In this document: positions 41,405-48,765 of the stretch, one piece after another
Numbering within the stretch: position 1 is the stretch's first letter
Layout: each line of letters begins with the position of its first letter
Origin: JAOUFP01 sp947085825
Lineage (GTDB): Bacteria; Nitrospirota; Thermodesulfovibrionia; Thermodesulfovibrionales; UBA6898
Direction of reading: 5' to 3'
Assembly: GCA_947085825.1 (NCBI GenBank)
Contig: CAMTXX010000051.1
Span: forward strand, 1-50,129
Length of the DNA stretch: 50,129 bases
Notes under the pieces: model-generated
What the model was told of the DNA's origin: nothing
The model's input: only the letters and a program-made list of their open reading frames with translations
The model's database searches: none
Translations under genes and position numbers: made by a program

Positions 41405-42235
41405 ATGGCAATAATTGTTTCAATTATAACCCCTTCATATAACCAGGGACAATTTTTAGAAGAAACTATTAAAAGTGTAATATGTCAAGAAGGTGACTTT
41501 TATCTCGATTACATCATCATGGATGGCGGATCAACCGACAATTCGGTTGAGATCATAAAAAAATACGACGATCTGCTGCGCAGGGGTGAATGGCCGGTAC
41601 ACTGTAAGGGGATTAACTACCGGTGGACAAGCGAGAAAGACAGGGGACAGTCAGATGCCATAAATAAAGGATTTGCCTTGGCTGAGGGGGAAATACTTGG
41701 TTGGCTGAATAGTGATGATGTCTACTATCCCGGGGCGTTGCAACATGTTTCACTCATAGGCTGGTCAGGAACTGATTTTTCTTATGGAAAGGGGATGTGG
41801 ATTTCTTACCGTGGGCAGGAATTGTGTCTTTATCCAACCTTCAAGCCCGGGAAGTATTCCTTGTATTTCCAGTGTACTCTCTGTCAGCCCACTGTTTTTT
41901 TTAAAAAAAGCGTTCTGGGAGAGCTTGGAGAATTTTCCTTGGATTATTATTGTGTGTTCGATTACGAATACTGGATGCGGGCGATTTTCAAAGGAAAAAA
42001 ATTCAAATTCATCCCTGAATTATTGGCGAAATCACGTATGTATCCAGAAAACAAATCTTTGTCGGGTCAAGAGACCGTTTCTCTCGAAATTTCTCAACTT
42101 ATACAGAAATATTACTCTCAAGAGAAATTGAACCCTATACTGAAAATATTTTATAAAGCATTTGTCGATCGGTCAACTGATAAACGCATACGGTACCTCA
42201 GAGCAAAGTTAGTTGAAGTTGGCAACGAATCATGA
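41405..42235 (+). CDS. Glycosyltransferase, family 2
   Basis: 276-residue GT-A enzyme. The opening SIITPSYNQGQFLEETIKSV, the IIMDGGSTDNSVEII motif and metal-binding WLNSDDVYYPGAL are typical of family 2; FDYEYWMRAIF supplies the later acidic motif. It overlaps the next gene by four bases. It probably adds one sugar of the repeat on the cytoplasmic face. Confidence 0.9.
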   Translation: MAIIVSIITPSYNQGQFLEETIKSVICQEGDFYLDYIIMDGGSTDNSVEIIKKYDDLLRRGEWPVHCKGINYRWTSEKDRGQSDAINKGFALAEGEILGWLNSDDVYYPGALQHVSLIGWSGTDFSYGKGMWISYRGQELCLYPTFKPGKYSLYFQCTLCQPTVFFKKSVLGELGEFSLDYYCVFDYEYWMRAIFKGKKFKFIPELLAKSRMYPENKSLSGQETVSLEISQLIQKYYSQEKLNPILKIFYKAFVDRSTDKRIRYLRAKLVEVGNES

Positions 42236-43500
42236 AAGTTTTGTATGATATATCCGTTCTGGGCTTCGGTCATTTTATGCCTCGTGCACGAACAGGCGTT
42301 TTCAGGGTAGTTGAACATACTGCTTTCGGTCTTGTCGAATCGGAGGAGTGCGAAGTAGAGTTCTGCGCAAGCGAGGGTAATTACAGCCACTGCATAAAAT
42401 ATCTGCAAGATTCCGATCTTCTTGCACCATACAGGGAAACCCTGCCGCGCAATCTGATGGTACGTTATGGCGAACTTGTCAACAGGCTTCCAGGTGGAGG
42501 GACGTCCGAGTCGCCGATATTTGCCTTAAAAAGGGCCTTGGGAATGCTGCCCTACTTTGCAAAAAAAATTGTTTCCCCCCTGGCAAATATAGATTGGAGC
42601 AGAATCAACATTTACCATGCCCCCTTCTTCCCGATCCCTCGACAGGTACGCGAATACCGATACATTAAATCCTTTCAGACCGTTTATGACCTCATCCCGC
42701 TTCTGTATCCCCAATTCTTCAAATTCAACGAAGATCACCTCATCAAAAAAGTTGTCGTAGCACTGCAACCGGAAGACTACGTCATTGCAATTTCAGAATC
42801 AACGAAGAACGACCTGTGCAATTACCAGAAGACGCTTGATCCCGACAAAGTTTTTGTTGTCCCACTAGCGGCTTCGGAGAAGTTCTACCGCTGCTCCGAC
42901 CCCAACGTTCTGGATGTCGTCAGGGGAAAATATGGCATCCCCTCTGAATGCGACTATTTCCTGAGCGTCAGTACACTGGAGCCCCGAAAGAATATCGACC
43001 AGGTTATCCGCAGCTTTTCCCGGCTCCTCCATGATGGGAAACTGCCGGATCTCTATCTGGTACTGACCGGCGCCAAGGGGTGGGACTACGATAAAATATT
43101 TGCTGAGATAGCCAATGCTCCTGAAATAAAAGACAAAATTATCCTGACCGGTTACGTGCCGGATGAAGATTTGGCCCCGTTGTATAGTGGAGCGCTGGCT
43201 TTTGTTTATCCTTCCTTTTATGAAGGTTTTGGTCTTCCACCTCTCGAGGCGATGCAGTGCGGAGCACCCGTTATAACGTCGAACACGTCGTCTCTGCCTG
43301 AAGTGGTCGGTGATGCCGGTATCATGGTAAGCCCGACCGATGGAGATGCCCTGGCTGCGGCAATGCGCCGGCTCTGTTCGGACGAGGCGCTGCGCAGGGA
43401 TCTGTCGGCACGGGGTTTGGAGCGGGCTGGGCACTTTACTTGGGCCAGTTGCATAGAGCAGACGGTGAAAGCATACCACACTGCGATGGAGGAATCATGA
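42232..43500 (+). CDS. Glycosyltransferase, family 4
   Basis: 422-residue GT-B enzyme of the family 4 type. Donor-site motifs: SVSTLEPRKNIDQVIRSF, LTGAKGWDYDKIF, LTGYVPDEDLAPLYSGALAF and YPSFYEGFGLPPLEAMQCGAP, with the E-x7-E pair. The N-terminal part has YDISVLGFGHF. Mannosyltransferases of the WbaZ type look similar. Its stop overlaps the vestigial Gmd-like start at 43497. Confidence 0.9.
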   Translation: MKVLYDISVLGFGHFMPRARTGVFRVVEHTAFGLVESEECEVEFCASEGNYSHCIKYLQDSDLLAPYRETLPRNLMVRYGELVNRLPGGGTSESPIFALKRALGMLPYFAKKIVSPLANIDWSRINIYHAPFFPIPRQVREYRYIKSFQTVYDLIPLLYPQFFKFNEDHLIKKVVVALQPEDYVIAISESTKNDLCNYQKTLDPDKVFVVPLAASEKFYRCSDPNVLDVVRGKYGIPSECDYFLSVSTLEPRKNIDQVIRSFSRLLHDGKLPDLYLVLTGAKGWDYDKIFAEIANAPEIKDKIILTGYVPDEDLAPLYSGALAFVYPSFYEGFGLPPLEAMQCGAPVITSNTSSLPEVVGDAGIMVSPTDGDALAAAMRRLCSDEALRRDLSARGLERAGHFTWASCIEQTVKAYHTAMEES

Positions 43501-43541
43501 AGCAGGCTTTTATTGCCGGCATCGCCGGACAGGATATATAA
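43497..43541 (+). pseudogene. Vestigial gmd-like start (14 codons)
   Basis: ATGA overlaps the preceding stop and GGAGG lies upstream, so translation should start. The frame reads MKQAFIAGIAGQDI and stops. This is the N-terminus of GDP-mannose dehydratases (compare MKTALITGITGQDGAY at 47649). The rest of that gene is missing; an rmd-like gene begins 23 bases later. Confidence 0.6.
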
Positions 43542-43564
43542 TAATAAAAAAGGGAAGGTAAGCG

Positions 43565-44524
43565 ATGAAATACGTCATAACAGGAGCCTCGGGATTTGTC
43601 GGCGGACACCTGATCGACCATATCTGCAGAAGCGATCCGGGGCCGGCGATCACCTGCCTCGACCTCATTGAACCTGATTATTCCTATCTTGAGCAGGAGA
43701 TACGCGCCTCTATACAGTTCATAAAGGCCGACCTCCTGACCGACGGCGAGCTATTGAGAATTATCGGGACCGCGAGACCGGACTTTATCATCCACCTGGC
43801 CTCTTTCAGCTCGGTGGCCTACAGTTGGCAGCACCCCATCGAAAGTTTCAGGAACAATTCAAACATCTTTTTGAACCTGTTGGAAGCGGTAAGGGCGGTC
43901 AATCCTGGAATCCGCATCCTGGGGATCGGTTCTTCCGAGCAGTACGGCAGCGTGTTGCCTGAGAGGATGCCCCTCAAGGAGACCGACCCTCAGAATCCGG
44001 TCAGTCCTTATGCAGTCGCCCGTGTCGCCCAAGAGCTTATGGCTTCTGTTTACGTAAAAGGGTTTGGGCTTGATATTGTGAGTACCCGTTCGTTTAATCA
44101 TTTTGGTCCTCGGCAGGATGACCGATTTGTATTATCCGGTCTCGCCAGGCAGGCTGCGGATATTAAGAAAGGAAAAGCGGCGCCGGTTATTTGCACGGGT
44201 AATCTCGATATTGTCAGAGATTTCACTGATGTCCGTGATGTGGTAAGGGCGTATCTTTTTCTTCTTAAAAGAGGGGCGACCGGTGAAGTATATAACGTCT
44301 GCAACGGTACCGGCAGGACAATAGGGGAATGTTTGGAGACACTCCTCGGGATTGCGGGTATCAATTGCGAGATAAAAAAATCCGATGAGTTGTTGCGGCC
44401 TGTTGATAATCCGATCATTGTCGGCGACAACGCCAGGATAAAGGACCGGACGGGATGGTCACCGAAAATAACTTTCGATACCGGCTTGACGGACCTCTTT
44501 GCATACTGGATGGCTCAGCCATAA
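43565..44524 (+). CDS. Rmd-like GDP-4-keto-6-deoxymannose reductase (extended SDR)
   Basis: 319-residue extended short-chain dehydrogenase. VITGASGFVGGHLI binds the cofactor, and GSSEQYGSV plus VSPYAVARVAQELM give the active site. It resembles Rmd, which reduces GDP-4-keto-6-deoxy-D-mannose to GDP-D-rhamnose. The catalytic YxxxK is Y149-AVA-R153 here, so arginine replaces the usual lysine. FNHFGPRQDDRFV and the YNVCNGTGRTIGECLE region fit the GDP-sugar subgroup. The vestigial gmd start just upstream suggests it once followed a dehydratase gene. A 4,6-dehydratase or epimerase role is the main alternative. Confidence 0.75.
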   Translation: MKYVITGASGFVGGHLIDHICRSDPGPAITCLDLIEPDYSYLEQEIRASIQFIKADLLTDGELLRIIGTARPDFIIHLASFSSVAYSWQHPIESFRNNSNIFLNLLEAVRAVNPGIRILGIGSSEQYGSVLPERMPLKETDPQNPVSPYAVARVAQELMASVYVKGFGLDIVSTRSFNHFGPRQDDRFVLSGLARQAADIKKGKAAPVICTGNLDIVRDFTDVRDVVRAYLFLLKRGATGEVYNVCNGTGRTIGECLETLLGIAGINCEIKKSDELLRPVDNPIIVGDNARIKDRTGWSPKITFDTGLTDLFAYWMAQP

Positions 44525-44601
44525 CAGTTTTTTCCGGAGAAGATTATTCTGCAGACATATATCATAAAAGGATGTTGCAAACTTGAGGCAGGGGCGGGGC
44601 A

Positions 44602-45741
44602 TTGAAAATAGGCATTAATGCGCTTTATTTGCTGCCCGGCAAGGTTGGAGGTTCTGAAACCTATATCAGAAACCTGGTAAAATGTTTTGCAAAGTCCGGG
44701 GATGATAATGTATTTGTTGTTTTTATTAATAAAGAGAGTGTCGGGATATTTGAAGATCTATCTCCCATGATCGAGGTCGTGCTCTGTCCACTTTCTGCTT
44801 CTCACCGTGCCTTCCGGATACTCTGGGAACAATTTCTGTTGCCTGTTCAGGTCCGACGGCATAATATCGACATCCTTTTTTCCGCCGGCATGACTTCTCC
44901 CTTTTTCTGTCCTGTGCCCTCTGTCCTCGTTCTTTTTGATCTCCAGCATGTCAATCAGCCCCAAAATTTTCCTGTTGTGCATCTATGGTTTTTGAGAACC
45001 ATCATATATCTCAGTGCAAAGACAGCCGACGGGATCGTCGCCATTTCTGAAAAAGTGAAGAACGATATTGTGAAATTCTACAAGATAATCCCTGACGAAA
45101 TTGCTGTAACGTATCTTGCGGTTGACCATGAGGTTTTCTATCCAAGAGTTAAAAATGAAGTTGAAACTATCAGGACAAAGTATGGACTTCCTGAAAAATT
45201 TGTCCTCTACGCCGCGTCTTCCCTGCCGCACAAGAACCATATACGGCTTTTCGAGGCGCTGAAAATTGTCAAAAAAGAGGGCTGCAGGATGAAGCTTGTC
45301 CTTATCGGAGCCCGGGACAAAGGCGATGACCTGATAGCGGCAAAGATAAAGGAGATGGACCTTGAGGAAGATATTGTCTTTACCGGCTGGCTGCCCTTTG
45401 AGGACATACCCTTAATCTATTGCGCTTCAGAGGTGTTTGTATTCCCTTCCCTCCATGAAGGATTCGGTATCCCGGTGCTTGAGGCAATGGCCTGTGGCAT
45501 TCCTGTGGTATGCTCGGATATAGAGCCGATTATGGAAGTTGCAGGCGATGCCGCCTTTTTGGTAGACCCTTACAACCCGGCGGACATTGCCAGGGGCATT
45601 ATCACTGTTGTCCGGGATAAACAGGCGTGTGCTGACCTTGTTGTAAAAGGCCATAAAAGGGCTGCGGAATTCACCTGGGAAAATACCGCTGAGAAAAGCC
45701 TGTCTTTTCTGAGTTCCTTCAGAAAGCGTAAAAAGGGCTGA
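44602..45741 (+). CDS. Glycosyltransferase, family 4
   Basis: 379-residue GT-B enzyme: GGSETYIRNLVKCF at the N-terminus, VLYAASSLPHKNHIRLFEAL, LVLIGARDKGDDL, FTGWLPFEDIPLIYCASEVF and PSLHEGFGIPVLEAMACGIP with E-x7-E. The start is TTG 44602, chosen because the family begins KIGINA; a purine-rich stretch precedes it. It is the last intact glycosyltransferase before a decayed family 2 gene. Confidence 0.9.
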   Translation: MKIGINALYLLPGKVGGSETYIRNLVKCFAKSGDDNVFVVFINKESVGIFEDLSPMIEVVLCPLSASHRAFRILWEQFLLPVQVRRHNIDILFSAGMTSPFFCPVPSVLVLFDLQHVNQPQNFPVVHLWFLRTIIYLSAKTADGIVAISEKVKNDIVKFYKIIPDEIAVTYLAVDHEVFYPRVKNEVETIRTKYGLPEKFVLYAASSLPHKNHIRLFEALKIVKKEGCRMKLVLIGARDKGDDLIAAKIKEMDLEEDIVFTGWLPFEDIPLIYCASEVFVFPSLHEGFGIPVLEAMACGIPVVCSDIEPIMEVAGDAAFLVDPYNPADIARGIITVVRDKQACADLVVKGHKRAAEFTWENTAEKSLSFLSSFRKRKKG

Positions 45742-45742
45742 C

Positions 45743-46008
45743 ATGGAAACCCCTCCTGAAATATCCGTGCTCACCCCGTCCTTTAACCAGGGGAGATACA
45801 TCGAACGCACCATTCAGAGCGTTCCGGGGCAGGGATATCCTGGCCTCGAATATCTGGTAATTAATGGCGGTTCAGATGATGAAACATTGGAAATCCTGAA
45901 GAGGCATGAAAAACAGCTTATCTGGATATCTGAAGCGGGCTGACGCTGACAGAAGAGGTCGTAGACCGCGTCGTCTCGATTGTTGGAGAAGATGCGCTGT
46001 CGTTTTAA
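45743..46008 (+). pseudogene. Truncated family 2 glycosyltransferase and a further tail
   Basis: 45743-45943 encodes 66 residues beginning PEISVLTPSFNQGRYIERTI and reaching LIWISEAG before a stop, the first quarter of a GT2 enzyme; the usual DGGSTDG has become NGGSDDE. Immediately after, 45946-46008 reads LTEEVVDRVVSIVGEDALSF and a stop, which looks like the C-terminus of another gene. Both parts are remnants left where the ATPase module at 46051 begins. Confidence 0.7.
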
Positions 46009-46011
46009 AGC

Positions 46012-46040
46012 TTGACATATTGTCATTATGACAATATTAT
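46012..46040 (+). promoter_or_regulatory. Strong promoter with operator palindrome before the third DUF4143 ATPase
   Basis: TTGACA (46012-46017) and TATTAT (46035-46040) are 17 bp apart. A perfect palindrome with nine-base arms ATATTGTCA and TGACAATAT around TTA (46017-46037) fills the spacer. The -10 box ends 10 bases before ATG 46051 and there is no ribosome binding site. Confidence 0.65.
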
Positions 46041-46050
46041 ATATATAATT

Positions 46051-47265
46051 ATGACATACATATCGCGAGAAATTACGAATGCCATAATCAGCGCCCTTGA
46101 TGATATGCCTGTTGTAGTCATCACCGGCATGAGACAGACTGGGAAAAGCACCTTTTTACAACAGCAGACGGAACTTCAGGGGAGGAGATATGTGACCCTG
46201 GATGATTTTGCCCGGTTGGCGGCAGCGCGTGAAAATCCGGACGGCTTCATTGAAACGGATGAGCCCCTTATTATTGACGAAGCGCAGCGATGCCCTGAGC
46301 TTTTCGTTGCAATCAAACGTGCAGTGGACCGCAGCCGGATCCCCGGTAAATTCATCCTTTCCGGTTCTGCAAACTTCCTGTTGATGAAAAACATCTCCGA
46401 AAGCCTTGCCGGCAGGGCCGCGTATTTCAACATGCATCCCTTTACACGCCGTGAACTGAATGCGCAAATATCAGAAAAACCGTTTATAAGGAAGTTTTTT
46501 GAAAACCAGACAATAACCGGTCTGCCGGAAGTTCCGCCGATCCCGCTGGATGAGATTATCAAAGGAGGTATGCCTTCAGTCTGCCTTGGAAGCCTGAAGA
46601 ATACGGTCACCTGGTTCAAGGGATACGAACATACCTATCTGGATCGTGATATTCGTGACCTGAGTCGCATCGGCAACATTATTCCGTTTCGGGGCTTGCT
46701 GCGCCTTGCCGCGCTGAGAACAAGCAGTGTTTTGAGCATCAGCGAACTGGGAAGAGACGCCCGCCTTACCTCGGCAACGGTATCCAGCTATCTTTCCATC
46801 ATGGAAGTATCCTGTATCTTTTACCGGCTTGCTCCTTATCTTAAAAACCCGGCCGGCAGACTTATAAAATCTCCGAAATTCTATATTGGAGATTCCGGAC
46901 TCGCCTGTTACCTGGCAGGCAAGGATGACCTTTCAGATGATCCGCTTAAAGGCGCGATGATTGAAACATATGCAGCACAAAATATCGTTGGGATCGTCGA
47001 TTCAACCTGGCCGCAGGCGAACCTGTATTTCTGGAATATCCAGGGTCGTCATGAGGTGGATTTTATCATCGAAGCAGGGAACACGTGTCTTGCCATTGAA
47101 GTAAAAGCGGCTGCGCGATGGGGGAAAGACGATTTGGCCGGGCTGAAATCCTTTGTTGCTTCAACGCCGCATTGCGCAGCCGGAATTCTGGCTTATAACG
47201 GGACCACGCCCGTTAACCTCGGCGGCAAGCTGTGGGCAATCCCCCTTTCCTTGCTGCTGCAGTGA
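46051..47265 (+). CDS. AAA ATPase with DUF4143 domain, copy 3
   Basis: 404-residue member of the same family as those at 25133 and 27750. Walker A GMRQTGKS is at residues 26-33, Walker B PLIIDEAQR, sensor-like FILSGSANFLLM; the DUF4143 part shows KGGMPSVCL, HTYLDRDIRDLSRIG and the C-terminal RHEVDFIIEAGNTCLAIEVKAAARW, a PD-(D/E)xK-like D...EVK core. ATG 46051 is preferred over an upstream TTG inside the promoter. It sits alone between sugar genes with its own promoter and operator, as an inserted module. Confidence 0.9.
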   Translation: MTYISREITNAIISALDDMPVVVITGMRQTGKSTFLQQQTELQGRRYVTLDDFARLAAARENPDGFIETDEPLIIDEAQRCPELFVAIKRAVDRSRIPGKFILSGSANFLLMKNISESLAGRAAYFNMHPFTRRELNAQISEKPFIRKFFENQTITGLPEVPPIPLDEIIKGGMPSVCLGSLKNTVTWFKGYEHTYLDRDIRDLSRIGNIIPFRGLLRLAALRTSSVLSISELGRDARLTSATVSSYLSIMEVSCIFYRLAPYLKNPAGRLIKSPKFYIGDSGLACYLAGKDDLSDDPLKGAMIETYAAQNIVGIVDSTWPQANLYFWNIQGRHEVDFIIEAGNTCLAIEVKAAARWGKDDLAGLKSFVASTPHCAAGILAYNGTTPVNLGGKLWAIPLSLLLQ

Positions 47266-47348
47266 ATATGGTGGATTTTGGCGGCTCTTTCTCGTATTGA
47301 GTGTGTAGAAAGTTCCCGTGAGAAGGGAACAAATGATATACTGATTCA

Positions 47349-47448
47349 GCCACGGACTGACACGGACAAATGCAGACTTTTTATGAAGAACAAAGATATA
47401 AAGCTGTTTATTTTAGTCAGGGGTTTTTAGTCTGTGAAAGTCTGTGGC
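47349..47448. repeat. CCACGGACT inverted repeat, unit 1
   Basis: Arm GCCACGGACTGACACGGAC at 47349-47367 pairs imperfectly with GTCTGTGAAAGTCTGTGGC at 47430-47448. The 383-bp gap before gmd consists mostly of this and the next unit; no gene was recognised. Confidence 0.75.
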
Positions 47449-47458
47449 TAAAATAATT

Positions 47459-47593
47459 GCCACGGACTAACACGGACTTGCTTATGAATGAAAAGCTGCT
47501 GTACGAAAATTTGACAGAAAACATCCTCAAGTGTTTTTAGAAGGTCTATGATGTATTGGGAGAAGGGTTTTTTAGTCCGTGAAAGTCCGTGGC
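47459..47593. repeat. CCACGGACT inverted repeat, unit 2
   Basis: Arm GCCACGGACTAACACGGAC at 47459-47477 pairs with GTCCGTGAAAGTCCGTGGC at 47575-47593. A related single arm (GCCACAGATTTACACAGAT) lies at about 15427-15445 between the GH57 and aconitase genes. Confidence 0.75.
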
Positions 47594-47648
47594 CATTTTA
47601 CCCACTTGAAATAATAAAGAACCATTTTGATATATAGGAGAAAAAATA

Positions 47649-48734
47649 ATGAAGACCGCTTTAATAACAGGTATTACAGGTCAGGACGGGGCGTACTTAT
47701 CTGAATTTTTACTGAGTAAAGGTTATATGGTCCACGGAATAAAACGGAGGGCGTCGCTCTTCAATACTTACAGGATTGATCATCTCTATAAAGACCCTCA
47801 CGAAAAAGATGTAAGGTTCAAGCTGCATTATGGAGACCTTACCGATGCCACAAATCTTATCCGTATTATTCAGGAAGTCCGGCCTGATGAGATTTATAAT
47901 CTTGCAGCCCAGAGTCATGTAATGGTTTCCTTTGAGACGCCTGAATATACGGCAAATGCCGATGCCCTGGGGACATTGAGAATACTTGAAGCCATGAGGA
48001 TTCTGGGACTTGGTGAAAAGACACGGTTTTATCAGGCTTCAACCTCTGAATTGTATGGCAGTGTGCAGGAAATTCCACAGAAAGAGACAACGCCTTTTTA
48101 TCCAAGAAGCCCCTATGCTGTTGCAAAACTTTATTCATACTGGATTACGGTAAACTATAGAGAAGCCTATAATTTCTATGCCTGCAACGGTATCCTTTTT
48201 AATCACGAATCTCCGATTAGAGGTGAGACCTTTGTAACCCGTAAAATAACCCGTGCCGTGGCACGAATAAAACTCGGGCTACAGGAGAAACTCTATCTCG
48301 GTAACCTTAATGCAAAACGTGACTGGGGACATGCAAGGGATTATACAGAGGCTATGTGGTTAATGCTGCAGCAGGATAAAGCTGAGGATTATGTAATTGC
48401 AACAGGCCGGCAGCATTCTGTAAGAGAGTTTGCAGCGGCTGCATTTCACGAGGTTGGGATAAATATTGCATGGAAGGGTGAAGGCATTGATGAGAAGGGG
48501 TATAATAACGATACCGGCAAAGTGATTGTTGAAGTGGATAGACGCTATTTCAGACCGGCGGAGGTCGACACCCTCCTTGGAGACCCCACAAAGGCAAAAG
48601 AAAAGCTTGGCTGGTCGTCAAAAGTCACTTTTAAAGAGTTGGTTTCTGAAATGGTGAGGGAAGATCTCAAAGAAGCAGAGCGGGACCAGCTCTGTAAAAG
48701 AGAGGGTTACAGGGTGATGAGATATCATGAGTAA
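47649..48734 (+). CDS. gmd: GDP-mannose 4,6-dehydratase
   Basis: Makes GDP-4-keto-6-deoxy-D-mannose, the shared precursor of GDP-fucose, GDP-rhamnose and GDP-perosamine. The 361-residue protein has the NADP-binding ALITGITGQDGAYLSEFLL, the YNLAAQSHVMVSFETPEYTA segment, STSELYG and the catalytic SPYAVAKLYSYW (YxxxK), followed by NHESPIRGETFVTRKI. AGGAGA precedes the ATG. It is followed by GDP-fucose synthase and manC, the classical order of a GDP-deoxysugar operon. Confidence 0.96.
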   Translation: MKTALITGITGQDGAYLSEFLLSKGYMVHGIKRRASLFNTYRIDHLYKDPHEKDVRFKLHYGDLTDATNLIRIIQEVRPDEIYNLAAQSHVMVSFETPEYTANADALGTLRILEAMRILGLGEKTRFYQASTSELYGSVQEIPQKETTPFYPRSPYAVAKLYSYWITVNYREAYNFYACNGILFNHESPIRGETFVTRKITRAVARIKLGLQEKLYLGNLNAKRDWGHARDYTEAMWLMLQQDKAEDYVIATGRQHSVREFAAAAFHEVGINIAWKGEGIDEKGYNNDTGKVIVEVDRRYFRPAEVDTLLGDPTKAKEKLGWSSKVTFKELVSEMVREDLKEAERDQLCKREGYRVMRYHE

Positions 48735-48765
48735 AGAATGTTGAGGGTTGAAGGCTGAGGAAGGG

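Noticed and set aside
42865..43479. 204-codon open frame on the minus strand opposite a glycosyltransferase.
   Set aside because: Shadow of the family 4 glycosyltransferase, which shows all donor-site motifs.
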